A DNA stretch of 64,000 nucleotides from Treponema peruense (GCF_016117655.1 NZ_CP064936.1:1364001-1428000); one strand, 5' to 3'. Numbered from the stretch's first letter, positions 34,686 to 42,867 are shown. Numbers and translations are program-made. The notes: generated by a model from the sequence alone, not told the origin.

Positions 34686-34717
34686 TGACAAATTCTGTGA
34701 TTTTGTCAGATTTTTTT
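34686..34717 (+). terminator. weak terminator after coaD
   Basis: The 7-bp stem TGACAAA/TTTGTCA with 9-nt loop is followed by GA and T7. Confidence 0.6.
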
Positions 34718-34718
34718 A

Positions 34719-34780
34719 TTGACATTTAGCACAAAATGGCTATATAATTCTTGACATGAAATAGGAATCTGTAGTAATAT
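34719..34780 (+). promoter_or_regulatory. two tandem promoters for rpmF-acpP
   Basis: P1: TTGACA 34719-34724, 18-bp spacer, TATAAT 34743-34748. P2: TTGACA 34751-34756, 18-bp spacer, TAATAT 34775-34780. Both precede rpmF. Confidence 0.65.
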
Positions 34781-34827
34781 AAGCAACGTTATACAGACGA
34801 CTAAAAATTATAGCGAGGTTATATATT

Positions 34828-35016
34828 ATGGCAGTACCTAGATCGAAAACTTCAAAGGCCGTAACAAAAAGAAGACGCGGTGTTAATATGCATCTCGACA
34901 CACCACACCTTGTTGCTTGCAGCAATTGTGGAAACCTTGTTCTTCAGCATCATGTTTGCCAGAAGTGCGGTTTCTATCGTGGACGTCAGGTGATTACACC
35001 GGAAGTTAACGGCTAA
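34828..35016 (+). CDS. rpmF: 50S ribosomal protein L32, zinc-binding form
   Basis: The 62-residue protein begins MAVPRSKTSKAVTKRRRG and carries the four-cysteine zinc motif C31-x2-C34 and C44-x2-C47. It is followed by acpP after 17 nt, a common bacterial order. Confidence 0.96.
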   Translation: MAVPRSKTSKAVTKRRRGVNMHLDTPHLVACSNCGNLVLQHHVCQKCGFYRGRQVITPEVNG

Positions 35017-35033
35017 TAATTCAGGAGAATAAA

Positions 35034-35270
35034 ATGGACGAACTTTTTGAGAAAATTCAGAAGCTTATTGCAGAGAAACTTGATCTTGACCCAGCTAAGG
35101 TAACAATGGAATCTTCATTCCGCGGAGACCTCGGAGCTGACAGTCTTGATACATACGAGCTTGTTTATGCCATCGAAGAGGAAATGGGAGTCCAGATTCC
35201 GGATGACAAGGCTAACGAGTTTGAAACTGTAAAGGATGCTTACGACTTTATCCGCTCACAGCAGCAGTAA
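35034..35270 (+). CDS. acpP: acyl carrier protein
   Basis: The 78-residue acidic protein has the phosphopantetheine attachment motif GADSLDTYEL with Ser37. It carries acyl chains in fatty acid synthesis. An AGGAG ribosome binding site precedes ATG 35034; a terminator follows before rnc. Confidence 0.97.
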   Translation: MDELFEKIQKLIAEKLDLDPAKVTMESSFRGDLGADSLDTYELVYAIEEEMGVQIPDDKANEFETVKDAYDFIRSQQQ

Positions 35271-35293
35271 TTTTCGTAGTTTCTTTAAGGGAG

Positions 35294-35324
35294 GCACTGT
35301 ATTAAAAGTACAGTGCTTTTTTTT
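35294..35324 (+). terminator. intrinsic terminator between acpP and rnc
   Basis: The 8-bp stem GCACTGTA/TACAGTGC with 7-nt loop is followed by T8. Only some transcripts would continue into rnc unless it has its own promoter. Confidence 0.9.
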
Positions 35325-35347
35325 ATTTAAATAATTGGGCAAAAAGA

Positions 35348-36094
35348 ATGAATTTAAGAGACATATTTTACGAATCAAAAAAACTGGACGGCAAAAGACG
35401 CCGTATGCTTGAGGAATTCTGCAGAAATCTTAACCTTAAATTCAAAAGTCTTAACCTGCTTGACCTGGCTTTTCACCACAGATCCTTTTCCAACGAAAAC
35501 AGCGAATACAAATGCTACAATAACGAACGGCTTGAGTTTCTTGGAGACAGTGTTCTGGGGCTTGCAACTGCTGCGTTTTTATATGAAGACATGATGGACA
35601 ACCCTGAAGGGGACCTTGCAAAAATCAAGGCAAATGTTGTAAGCGAAAAAACTCTTGCCCCGATTGGTCTTGAAAAAATGCATATTGACCGTTACCTGAT
35701 TATGGGACGGGGAGAGGAACTTTCGGGCGGAAGGACAAAAAAGGCAATTCTTGCAGATGCAGTTGAAGCGGTTATAGGTGCGCTATATCTTGATTCGGGA
35801 TATGAAGCGGCAGAAAAATTTGTACTTGAATTCATTGTTCCTGAAATCCGCAAAGTGCAGAATGACCGTGGAACAAAGGATTACAAAACAATTCTTCAGG
35901 AATTTTACCAGAAAAAAATGCGTTCCTGTCCATTGTACAAGCTGGAGCGTACTTCAGGCCCTGATCACGACAGAACATTTTATATTTCTGTAAGGCTTGG
36001 AGATGTTGTTTACGGTCCTGCTGCAGGAAAAAACAAAAAGTCCGCAGAACAGGCAGCGGCAGAACAGGCATGTATGGCACTGGGACTGGAGTGA
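35348..36094 (+). CDS. rnc: ribonuclease III
   Basis: The 248-residue protein has the catalytic signature ERLEFLGDS at residues 60-68, a second acidic site (LADAVEAVIGALYLD), and a C-terminal double-stranded RNA-binding domain (DYKTILQEFYQ to KKSAEQAAAEQAC). It processes rRNA and other duplex RNA. Confidence 0.97.
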   Translation: MNLRDIFYESKKLDGKRRRMLEEFCRNLNLKFKSLNLLDLAFHHRSFSNENSEYKCYNNERLEFLGDSVLGLATAAFLYEDMMDNPEGDLAKIKANVVSEKTLAPIGLEKMHIDRYLIMGRGEELSGGRTKKAILADAVEAVIGALYLDSGYEAAEKFVLEFIVPEIRKVQNDRGTKDYKTILQEFYQKKMRSCPLYKLERTSGPDHDRTFYISVRLGDVVYGPAAGKNKKSAEQAAAEQACMALGLE

Positions 36095-36116
36095 TTTTTG
36101 CAGATTCCAATATAAG

Positions 36117-36145
36117 TTGCAATTAATGAATAAAAATAGTATAAT
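36117..36145 (+). promoter_or_regulatory. thrC promoter
   Basis: TTGCAA (36117-36122), a 17-bp spacer and TATAAT (36140-36145). The leader would be about 20 nt, with AGGA 8 nt before the ATG. Confidence 0.7.
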
Positions 36146-36172
36146 TATTGAAATTTATTTTAGGATTTGCAA

Positions 36173-37588
36173 ATGATTTACACCGATACCCGTGATAAAA
36201 AAGTAGCCGTTGATTTTAGAACGGCAGTGATGAACGGAATGAACTCCGAAACCGGGGGACTTTATATTCCGGTTGAATTTCCAAAGCTTGATTCAGCATT
36301 CTTAAATAGAACACCTGAGCCTTCGTTCAGGGAAATTGCCTTTGAAATGGCAAAACCGTATGTAAAAGGTGAAATTCCGGATTCAGATTTGGAATCAATT
36401 ATCCAAGATGCATATCCTTTTTCTGCACAGATTGTTCCGATTGATCCTGTTACATATGTTCTTGAACTGTTTCACGGACCTACATGTGCATTCAAGGATT
36501 TTGGTGCCAGATTCATGGCCCGCGTAATGTCTTATTTTAACAGGGGTGAAGACACAAACCTGCATATTCTTGTTGCTACAAGCGGCGATACAGGATCGGC
36601 TGTTGGAAGTGCTTTTCATAATGTTCCAGGAATTGATGTAACCATTCTTTACCCCGACGGAAAAATTTCTCCTCTCCAGGAAAAGCAGCTTTCTACATTT
36701 GACGGAAACGTGCGTGCTCTTAAGGTAAAGGGGACTTTTGACGACTGCCAGAAACTTGTCAAAACAGCATTTACCGATACCGAACTCAGAAGCAAATTCA
36801 GGCTTTCATCTGCCAATTCAATCAACATTTCACGACTTTTGCCTCAGAGTTTTTACTATATGTATTCTTCTCTGGTTGTAAAGAACAGAATTCCGCATGA
36901 CAGCAAAATTGACAACGCATCTATAATTGCTGTTGTTCCGAGCGGAAACTTCGGAAATCTTACAAGCGGTCTTATTGCTGCAGAAATGGGTGCTCCTATA
37001 GACGGTTTTGTTGCGGCTACAAATTCAAACCACACTGTTCCTGACTGGATTTCTACAGGTGAATACAAGGCACGTCCTTCTGTTGCAACACTGAGCAACG
37101 CTATGGATGTAGGTGCACCGAGTAACTATGAACGAATCAGTTCTCTTTATACACTTGAGCAGGTAAGGGCTAAATTTGCTTCTTACTGGACTGACGATGC
37201 AGGTACACTTGAAGCCATCAGAGCCTGTCACGACAAAACCGGTTATATTATTGACCCGCACGGTGCTGTTGCATGGAAGGCATGGAATGACATTCGTAGC
37301 GGTGATATGGAAAAACTTATGGAAGGCAAGCTGGATACTGACCCTGCAAAACCTGGTCTCAGCAACAATGTTCCGGAATGGGCACAGAGCGTTGCTGATA
37401 AAAAAGCAGTCGGAATTGTTCTTGAGACGGCACATCCTGCGAAATTCGGTGCAACTGTAGTAAATGCGATTGGCCGCGAACCGGGAATTCCTGACAGACT
37501 TGCAAGGGTTATGTCTCTTCCTGACCATGCAATTCCTATGGGAAAAGATTACGAAAGCTTCAAGTCATGGCTTTGTGAAAATCTGTAG
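36173..37588 (+). CDS. thrC: threonine synthase
   Basis: The 471-residue PLP enzyme has the conserved HGPTCAFKDFGARFM motif with the PLP lysine, ATSGDTGSAV and the PSGNFGN phosphate-binding loop. It converts O-phosphohomoserine to threonine. The start is ATG 36173 rather than TTG 36167 because of AGGA spacing. Confidence 0.96.
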   Translation: MIYTDTRDKKVAVDFRTAVMNGMNSETGGLYIPVEFPKLDSAFLNRTPEPSFREIAFEMAKPYVKGEIPDSDLESIIQDAYPFSAQIVPIDPVTYVLELFHGPTCAFKDFGARFMARVMSYFNRGEDTNLHILVATSGDTGSAVGSAFHNVPGIDVTILYPDGKISPLQEKQLSTFDGNVRALKVKGTFDDCQKLVKTAFTDTELRSKFRLSSANSINISRLLPQSFYYMYSSLVVKNRIPHDSKIDNASIIAVVPSGNFGNLTSGLIAAEMGAPIDGFVAATNSNHTVPDWISTGEYKARPSVATLSNAMDVGAPSNYERISSLYTLEQVRAKFASYWTDDAGTLEAIRACHDKTGYIIDPHGAVAWKAWNDIRSGDMEKLMEGKLDTDPAKPGLSNNVPEWAQSVADKKAVGIVLETAHPAKFGATVVNAIGREPGIPDRLARVMSLPDHAIPMGKDYESFKSWLCENL

Positions 37589-37610
37589 TTTGGAATCAAG
37601 TTGACAAAAG

Positions 37611-37643
37611 CGGCTGTCCGGTAAGAAGACAGCCGTTTTTTTT
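37611..37643 (+). terminator. intrinsic terminator after thrC
   Basis: The 8-bp stem CGGCTGTC/GACAGCCG with 9-nt loop is followed by T8. It lies just beyond the 3' end of the convergent recombinase gene. Confidence 0.92.
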
Positions 37644-37649
37644 ATAGAA

Positions 37650-38612
37650 TTAAAGAATAACATCTATGCTTTTCAAATAGGTTTCGGTAACTGTTATATT
37701 TGCGTGGTTAAGAAGTTTTGATACCCTGTAAATATCATGATCCTTTGCATATTCTGTTGCGGCAAAGTAGTGGCGGAAGTCATGTGCCGAGTAGGGTGCA
37801 TTTATTTCGCCTGCAAGATACATTTTTTCTACTTCATATTTTATCTTTGACTTAAGGCTTACGGTATCAAGATCTGCAAATGGTGCAGTAAGAGGCAGTT
37901 TCTGCGCTTTAATCATTTGGATTATCTGAGGCGAAAAAGTTCCTTTGTATTCTTTTCCTTTGCTGACAGTCTTGAAATTGCATTCACGTATTGAAATACC
38001 CTGAAAAGCACCGATTCTGAGTCCGCGGTGTGCAATAATGTAGACAATCAGAGAAAGTTTCTTGTCTTTCAAATGGGAAATTATGTATTCAACTTCTTTT
38101 TCGGTAGGGTAAGCGCTTGGCCTGACAGGTGTTTTTTTTGGTCTGGCACGTGTTCCGCGGAACGGGTTTGAAATTCCCTTGTGGCGCCGCTCAAGAAATG
38201 TAAAAAAACTTGATACAGCCGCAACATCACGTCTTATTGATGCAGGAGCACGGTTTTTCTGTGAATAGATGAAATCGTCGGCTTCGGCAGGTGTAAATTC
38301 CAAAAGCGACTTATCCAGGGTTGCTGCATATTCTTCTGCAAAATTTATTGACCTGCAGTATGCGTCGCGTGTGTCATCACTTTTGAATGTATCCAGAAAC
38401 AAATCTTTTTCGCCGTCGTATTCAAGTTTGGAAAGTTTGATTTTGCGGTTGAATGCTTCCTGCCGTTCAGCTTCTGTGTATTTTTGGAAACGCTCCAGAA
38501 ATTCCTGTGCAGATATATTAGTTAAATCTGTCGCCTTGTCTGACTGGGATTGAATAAATTCCCTGAGAGAATCCTGTGTCTGTGCAAGGGAATGCAATGC
38601 TTTTTCTTCCAT
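37650..38612 (-). CDS. tyrosine recombinase (phage-integrase family)
   Basis: The 320-residue protein has a core-binding N-terminal half with an unusually charged, helical first ~70 residues and a C-terminal catalytic domain. The active-site set is visible: R199 in HRGLRIG, H277 and R280 in HDFRH, H303 in LNHANI and nucleophile Y312. It could be a chromosomal Xer-like enzyme or the integrase of a decayed mobile element; the latter fits the gene remnants next door. No attachment site could be recognised. No clear Shine-Dalgarno precedes ATG 38612. Confidence 0.85.
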   Translation of the reverse strand: MEEKALHSLAQTQDSLREFIQSQSDKATDLTNISAQEFLERFQKYTEAERQEAFNRKIKLSKLEYDGEKDLFLDTFKSDDTRDAYCRSINFAEEYAATLDKSLLEFTPAEADDFIYSQKNRAPASIRRDVAAVSSFFTFLERRHKGISNPFRGTRARPKKTPVRPSAYPTEKEVEYIISHLKDKKLSLIVYIIAHRGLRIGAFQGISIRECNFKTVSKGKEYKGTFSPQIIQMIKAQKLPLTAPFADLDTVSLKSKIKYEVEKMYLAGEINAPYSAHDFRHYFAATEYAKDHDIYRVSKLLNHANITVTETYLKSIDVIL

Positions 38613-38825
38613 AAATTGTATTATCGGCAGAAACGGCAGGTTATATTACATATCTTCCACATAATCGTTCTGTTTCAAAACGTAACAATTTTTTTCGTAT
38701 AAATCCGTAATTTTAATAATAGCAGCAAAATAAAAAGAACAATAAGCCTTATATATGTTATGATAAACATATCAACTTAAAGACGGATGTTATCAGAGAT
38801 GAAAAAAAGTACAACTCAATAATTA
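38613..38825. other. AT-rich gap beside the recombinase
   Basis: It holds a 7-bp dyad ATATGTT/AACATAT (38753-38772) that could be an operator, and a very short ORF start at 38799 that stops after seven codons. No gene is evident. Confidence 0.35.
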
Positions 38826-38954
38826 TTGTCTTTGGAAAAGTTGCCTGAAAAACTTGTGCTGATTGGAGCCGGCTATATCGGAATGGAATTTGCTTCACTT
38901 TACGCTGCTTTCGGTTCAAAAGTATTGGATTACGGAGTATTCAGAATTTTATAA
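38826..38954 (+). pseudogene. fragment of a pyridine nucleotide-disulfide oxidoreductase
   Basis: About 40 codons encode LPEKLVLIGAGYIGMEFASL and then YAAFGSKV, the NAD-binding GxGxxGxE segment of the dihydrolipoamide dehydrogenase/mercuric reductase family. The rest of the ~450-residue enzyme is missing on both sides, and the fragment runs into the 3' end of the radical SAM gene. It is a remnant left by deletion or rearrangement. Confidence 0.75.
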
Positions 38955-40018
38955 TTACAGACTGCAGGTTCAGAATGTGCATTTTCGTGAAGGTGAATTC
39001 CGTTTCCAAGGCAGTTGTTCCAGTTGCGGCATTTTTTACAGCGTCCGGTTTTTGCCCACGAATGATCTCTCATGTTACAGAATTTTTTGTTCCAGATATC
39101 CATAAAATTATCTTTGTAAATGTTGCCCTGGATAAAATCTTTTGCACGGACAGAAAGACAGGCGCTTATATCACCGTTGCACATTACCGAACCAATTGAA
39201 ATTCCAGCCTGGCAGAAAAAGAAATAATCGCGTACTTTGAGTTCGTATTTTCCAAGATATCCTTCACAGGAATAATTTACATGGATTCTTTTATTCTGCT
39301 GGGTTTTAAATTTTCTCGTAGAAGAAATAAATTCTATCAGTTGCTTGTATTGTTCTGCAGAAAGAAAAAGTTCATTGTTTTTTGCACGCCCTTCAGGAAA
39401 AATAGAAAAAATCCTCCAGCGTTTTACATTTTCTGAAATCAAAAAATCACGCACTTCATTAAGTGAATTTATATTGCCCGGATGCACGCATGTTATTACA
39501 TCAAAAATAAATGACGGAAATTTTTTTTGAAAAGTAACTGCTGTACGGATTGCATTGACGACTTTTTCAAAACTATGTTTGTTCCGGCGCAAGTAATTGT
39601 GTTCGGCTTCAAGCCCGTCCATATCAAAACTGATTGAAGACATTCCGGCTTTTACAAGAGAAACAAATCGCTCATTGGTAAGCAGCATTCCGTTTGTGAC
39701 GATTCCCCAGTTGTAACCGCGTTTGATAATTTCCTGTCCTGCCTGTTCCAGATCATTTCTAAGTAAAGGTTCGCCGCCTGTAATGCAGATAAATAAATTT
39801 TTAATTCCACCGGCTTTAATTTCATCAAGAACTTTTACAAAATCTTTTAAAGGTGTGTCAGGAGTTTGGGAATTCTTTAAGCAGTCGCTTCCACAGTGAA
39901 GGCAATCCAAATTACAGCGCAAGGTACATTCCCAAAAGAGATAATTCAATTTGTGATTTTTAATCTGAATATTTCGCCATATTCTGAATACTGACTGACG
40001 GAAACTTTTCAGGAACAT
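38930..40018 (-). CDS. radical SAM/SPASM enzyme of an rSAM-lipoprotein pair
   Basis: The 362-residue protein has the radical SAM motif C35-x3-C39-x2-C42 (with further C31 and C46 around it) and ITGGEPLLRNDL. A SPASM-like C-terminal region has many cysteines (CQAGISIGSVMCNGDISAC, then CKKCRNWNNC and a final C). SPASM enzymes bind auxiliary Fe-S clusters and often modify peptides or proteins. The gene starts 1 nt after the stop of a small lipoprotein, which is the likely substrate or partner. This matches, as far as I recall, the TIGR04133/TIGR04134 rSAM-lipoprotein system; the chemistry is unknown. Confidence 0.85.
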   Translation of the reverse strand: MFLKSFRQSVFRIWRNIQIKNHKLNYLFWECTLRCNLDCLHCGSDCLKNSQTPDTPLKDFVKVLDEIKAGGIKNLFICITGGEPLLRNDLEQAGQEIIKRGYNWGIVTNGMLLTNERFVSLVKAGMSSISFDMDGLEAEHNYLRRNKHSFEKVVNAIRTAVTFQKKFPSFIFDVITCVHPGNINSLNEVRDFLISENVKRWRIFSIFPEGRAKNNELFLSAEQYKQLIEFISSTRKFKTQQNKRIHVNYSCEGYLGKYELKVRDYFFFCQAGISIGSVMCNGDISACLSVRAKDFIQGNIYKDNFMDIWNKKFCNMRDHSWAKTGRCKKCRNWNNCLGNGIHLHENAHSEPAVCNYKILNTP

Positions 40019-40019
40019 T

Positions 40020-40400
40020 TTAATTATCTTTTTCCATTTTGATCAAATCGCCGTCATAAACGGATCTTTTGATTTTTTTTGTTTTAAATTTTCCGCCGTT
40101 TTCTTCGCCGTCGGTATCTTCAATTAAAAGTGTTCCTTCTTCCATATTTTGCGATACAATAAAATAGAAGTCTCCGTTTTCATCTGTTAGGATAGTTTCT
40201 GAAGTATCTTCAAGTTTAACAGATAGTCCTTTTATTTCTTCACCCTCATCATAACTTGAGTTATTGTTTTCATCAAAAAAAATTCTTCCGCCAATTGCAT
40301 TAATTGGAACACCGTAGCAGGCTACAAATGTTGAGGAAATTCCGAAAAAACCAAGTATGGTTGCGATGATTCTCAAAATACGTGCTTTTAAACTCTGCAT
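40020..40400 (-). CDS. small radical SAM-associated putative lipoprotein
   Basis: The 126-residue protein has a signal peptide with lipobox ending VAC (Cys28), immediately followed by YGVP, a CYGxP signature that I associate with radical SAM-linked lipoproteins. The mature part resembles an SdrD-B/carboxypeptidase-regulatory-like fold with an acidic calcium-loop-like motif (FFDENNNSSYDEGEE, then TDENGDFYF). It would sit on the periplasmic or outer face of a membrane. The promoter ends 6 nt before the ATG with no Shine-Dalgarno. The modified residue, if any, is unknown; Cys28-Tyr29 are attractive candidates. Confidence 0.8.
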   Translation of the reverse strand: MQSLKARILRIIATILGFFGISSTFVACYGVPINAIGGRIFFDENNNSSYDEGEEIKGLSVKLEDTSETILTDENGDFYFIVSQNMEEGTLLIEDTDGEENGGKFKTKKIKRSVYDGDLIKMEKDN

Positions 40401-40406
40401 AATAAA

Positions 40407-40436
40407 ATTATATCATGGTGTTATCATGTTTGTCCA
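40407..40436 (-). promoter_or_regulatory. start-proximal promoter of the rSAM-lipoprotein operon
   Basis: TGGACA (40436-40431), an 18-bp spacer and an extended -10, TGATATAAT (hexamer 40412-40407), 6 nt from the ATG. Confidence 0.65.
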
Positions 40437-40555
40437 GTAAATGTTATGAGAGTTATATTTTCAGAATTCAGCAAAATCTCTTCCACATGATACGGTGTTG
40501 TAGTAAAATTGTAACAATAATAATTTCACAAATACAAAAAATTATGGGAGAAAAT

Positions 40556-40915
40556 ATGGCAGTACAAATATTCGGAACAAGCAAATCTTTTGAGACAAAA
40601 AAAGCGGAACGTTATTTTAGTGAACGGCGAATTGCGTTTCAGAAAATCGATCTTAAGGAAAAGGGACTTTCAAAAGGTGAACTCGAAAGCGTAATTTCTT
40701 CTATTGCAAAAAGGGCAGGGGACAGGCAGGCCGCGATTGATTCTCTTGCCGACAAAAAAAACAAAGACTACGCTTCATTTGCATATCTTGACGACAGTGA
40801 AAAAGAAGAAAAACTTTTGGACAATCCGCTGCTTTTGGTTCAGCCGATTGTCCGTAACGGAAAGACTGATGCAACTATCGGGTATCAGCCGGACATCTGG
40901 AAAAACTGGAATTAA
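40556..40915 (+). CDS. ArsC/Spx-family thioredoxin-fold protein lacking the active-site cysteine
   Basis: The 119-residue protein has the ArsC-like plan (IFGTSKSFETKKAERYF, LKEKGLSKGELESV, LVQPIVRNG). In active arsenate reductases and many Spx-like proteins a cysteine follows GTSK; here it is Ser11, and no cysteine is present anywhere in the protein. It is therefore unlikely to be a classical reductase. ATG 40556 has GGGAG 5 nt upstream. The small gene at 40939 follows after 23 nt. Confidence 0.78.
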   Translation: MAVQIFGTSKSFETKKAERYFSERRIAFQKIDLKEKGLSKGELESVISSIAKRAGDRQAAIDSLADKKNKDYASFAYLDDSEKEEKLLDNPLLLVQPIVRNGKTDATIGYQPDIWKNWN

Positions 40916-40938
40916 TTTTTTTAGCAAAGAGGATTTTT

Positions 40939-41169
40939 ATGAAAAGCATTCTGATTAAAGACACCACAAAAGAAGAGCGCGCAAAAATTGTAGCCGACTC
41001 CCTTGGTGATGATTACGAACTGGGTTGCGGTTACGAGTCTGCGGGAATAAACTATGACTTGTATATAGAAGGAAAAAAGGAACTGCGCGAACTCAACAGT
41101 GAAGCCCGCTGCGGATTTGAAGTAGCATACCCCGAAGAAAGTTACAGTTCGAGCTGCATGAAGTTTTAG
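40939..41169 (+). CDS. small conserved-looking protein of unknown function
   Basis: The 76-residue protein MKSILIKDTTKEERAKIVAD... has an AGAGGA ribosome binding site and contains cysteines in LGCGYES, RCGF and SCMKF. I recall similar short proteins with an IKDTTxxER start in anaerobic Firmicutes, but I cannot name the family. It is probably co-transcribed with the ArsC-like gene. Confidence 0.65.
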   Translation: MKSILIKDTTKEERAKIVADSLGDDYELGCGYESAGINYDLYIEGKKELRELNSEARCGFEVAYPEESYSSSCMKF

Positions 41170-41304
41170 TTTTTTGGATTTATGATGTTGATTCAAAGCG
41201 GTCATTACGCAATCGCAGTGCTATATATGTTTTTGTCTTTTGCCGTATTGTCTTGTCTGGCAGGCTGTTTTGGCGGCTTTGAAATCGCAGGCAAGTTGTG
41301 GTAA
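41170..41304 (+). pseudogene. C-terminal fragment resembling a CrcB/FluC fluoride channel
   Basis: About 44 codons end LIQSGHYAIAVLYMFLSFAV and then a hydrophobic tail, resembling the last helix and preceding loop of CrcB (LLxxGxYxxAxxYxxxS). The first three quarters of the protein are absent. No ribosome binding site is evident. Assignment is tentative. Confidence 0.4.
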
Positions 41305-41376
41305 CCTGCACAAACTATTGTGGGTTGTACAGCCTGATTCATTTCCCTCAAAGACATTCAAGTAAACTGCCTTGGG

Positions 41377-41407
41377 ATTTCCACATAAGACACTATTATG
41401 TGGAAAA
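41377..41407. repeat. perfect inverted repeat next to the thioesterase remnant
   Basis: TTTCCACATAA and TTATGTGGAAA form an 11-bp stem with a 7-nt loop. It may be an old terminator or the end of a small mobile element. Confidence 0.6.
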
Positions 41408-41617
41408 ATGACATGTATAAGTCTGCGGGCTGGTCCTGTTTGATGGGTTCTGCCACATTCCCATGCTTTTTACATAACGCACATTATTTGTATGATTTGT
41501 AAAATCAGTGTCGCTGGCAAAAATTTTCTGTGAATAAACACAATCATTTTCTTCAAACTCAGTTTTAAATTTTGCAAATTTATATTCGTGTATCTTTTTT
41601 TTCCCTGCTTGAATCAT
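41396..41617 (-). pseudogene. fragment of an acyl-ACP thioesterase-like (hotdog) gene
   Basis: The frame encodes FKTEFEENDCVYSQKIFAS and DTDFTNHTNNVRYVK, the second-hotdog-domain motif of bacterial acyl-ACP thioesterases (DxDxNxHxNNxxY). Only this ~35-residue core is recognisable; both the N-terminal domain and the C-terminal end are missing. A remnant is the simplest reading. Confidence 0.7.
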
Positions 41618-41713
41618 GTAATCATTATAGGAAATTTCAACGTAAATTAAAAGAGTACGGATTGGGAAACCTATGAAAATAAGTATAACAAAATTATATA
41701 TCAAAATGTCAAT

Positions 41714-41757
41714 ACAGCCTGCTGTAATTACTATGTCAAGTAACTACAGCAGGCTGT
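41714..41757. repeat. long near-perfect hairpin
   Basis: The arms (41714-41726 and 41745-41757) pair over 13 bp, then after one mismatch TTAC/GTAA add 4 bp around an 8-nt loop. It lies downstream of the exported-protein gene (which ends at 41797 on the minus strand). It could be that gene's terminator, although no T run follows directly, or part of a small repeat element. Confidence 0.75.
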
Positions 41758-41796
41758 CAGATTATGTTTTTAAGAAAAATACCGTTTCAAATATGT

Positions 41797-42837
41797 TTAT
41801 TCTTCGTAAACTGAAATAGATGTTATTTCTTTTAGTAACGTACCAGGAGTATTGATTGCTTTTAATATTCCTTTTACCTCAAGTTTATCACCTTTGTTCA
41901 TGTCAATATATTTATCATCATTTGAATATAATTTAATAAAAACAGATTTTCTAAAATTAGATTTATACGAGTTATATGATTTTTCACGCAATTCTTTTGT
42001 ACTGTAGAACTCTCCAAACGACTCACTCATTAATTCCTTGTAGCCTTCCATCAGGTCTACAAAACCATCGCCAGGGAAATAACTAAAACCTGCTAAACAC
42101 TCAATGAGGTATTTATATTCCGGAATATTACTTTCTTTTACAGCACAAACTTCAAAAGTGTTATCAAATTTTGCATCTGTTACCGTTTCTTTATATTTGT
42201 TGAACCATATTTCACTTTTATCTTTGTTTAATTTCCATACCAGTGAAGGAACACTGCAAAGCATCGGATAATTCATAGCAAGTTTTCCCAAAGCATCTGC
42301 ATCAAAATAAGTGATATTTACGTCATCTGAAAAGAATGCAACCAGAGATTTTGAAAGCTCATCATCAGTCTTGTTTAATTCAGCAATCAAATCTTTTTCA
42401 ACCTGTTCAGAAACAGAGTCTAAAATCTTTTTTTTATTTAAAATAGCAGCCTTTGTCCATTCATACGAAACACCTTTAACATTAGGTGTGCGCCGAATTT
42501 CTGATCCATCAGCATTTACCGATCTAAAATAAATTTCATTTTCGATATTCGTAACAAGCTTTTTTGCTCCGTTCTCTTCAGAACTTGTAATATTCAAGAA
42601 GCATTTATACTGTGTATAAGTTTTTGACAATAAAATTTTTGTTTCCTGCATCTAAGTATAAGTAAAGTAGGTCAAATCGTTACTTACTTCATAATCAGTT
42701 AATTCATAACTGACATCTTTTCTGTTTTGCTGAAGTGAAATAACTCCTTCAACTGCAAGTTTTTTTGAATCAAAAGTTTGTGCAAATAAAGATCCTGCCA
42801 TTAAACTTGCACAGATAAAAGTAAAAAGCTTTTTCAT
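41797..42837 (-). pseudogene. exported protein of unknown function interrupted by an in-frame TAG
   Basis: The frame starts at ATG 42837 with AAAGGAG upstream and a signal peptide (MKKLFTFICASLMAGSLFAQ), runs 61 codons, meets TAG at 42654-42652, then continues open in the same frame for 284 codons to 41797. An ATG follows the TAG directly but lacks a ribosome binding site. The full product would be about 346 residues with an OB-like end (DKLEVKGILKAIN). I read it as one gene with a nonsense mutation; readthrough or a sequencing error remain possible. Its promoter contains a G8 tract. Confidence 0.7.
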
Positions 42838-42867
42838 TTTTTTATAACTCCTTTAATAAAGTAGTTA

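Noticed and set aside
37611-38825. Attachment site duplicated around the recombinase
   Set aside because: I looked for direct repeats at the thrC terminator and beyond the recombinase gene and saw none long enough to support an att site.
42652-42837. The 61-codon upstream part as an independent small secreted protein
   Set aside because: The frame continues directly past the TAG for 284 codons with matching character and no new ribosome binding site, so a single interrupted gene is more likely.
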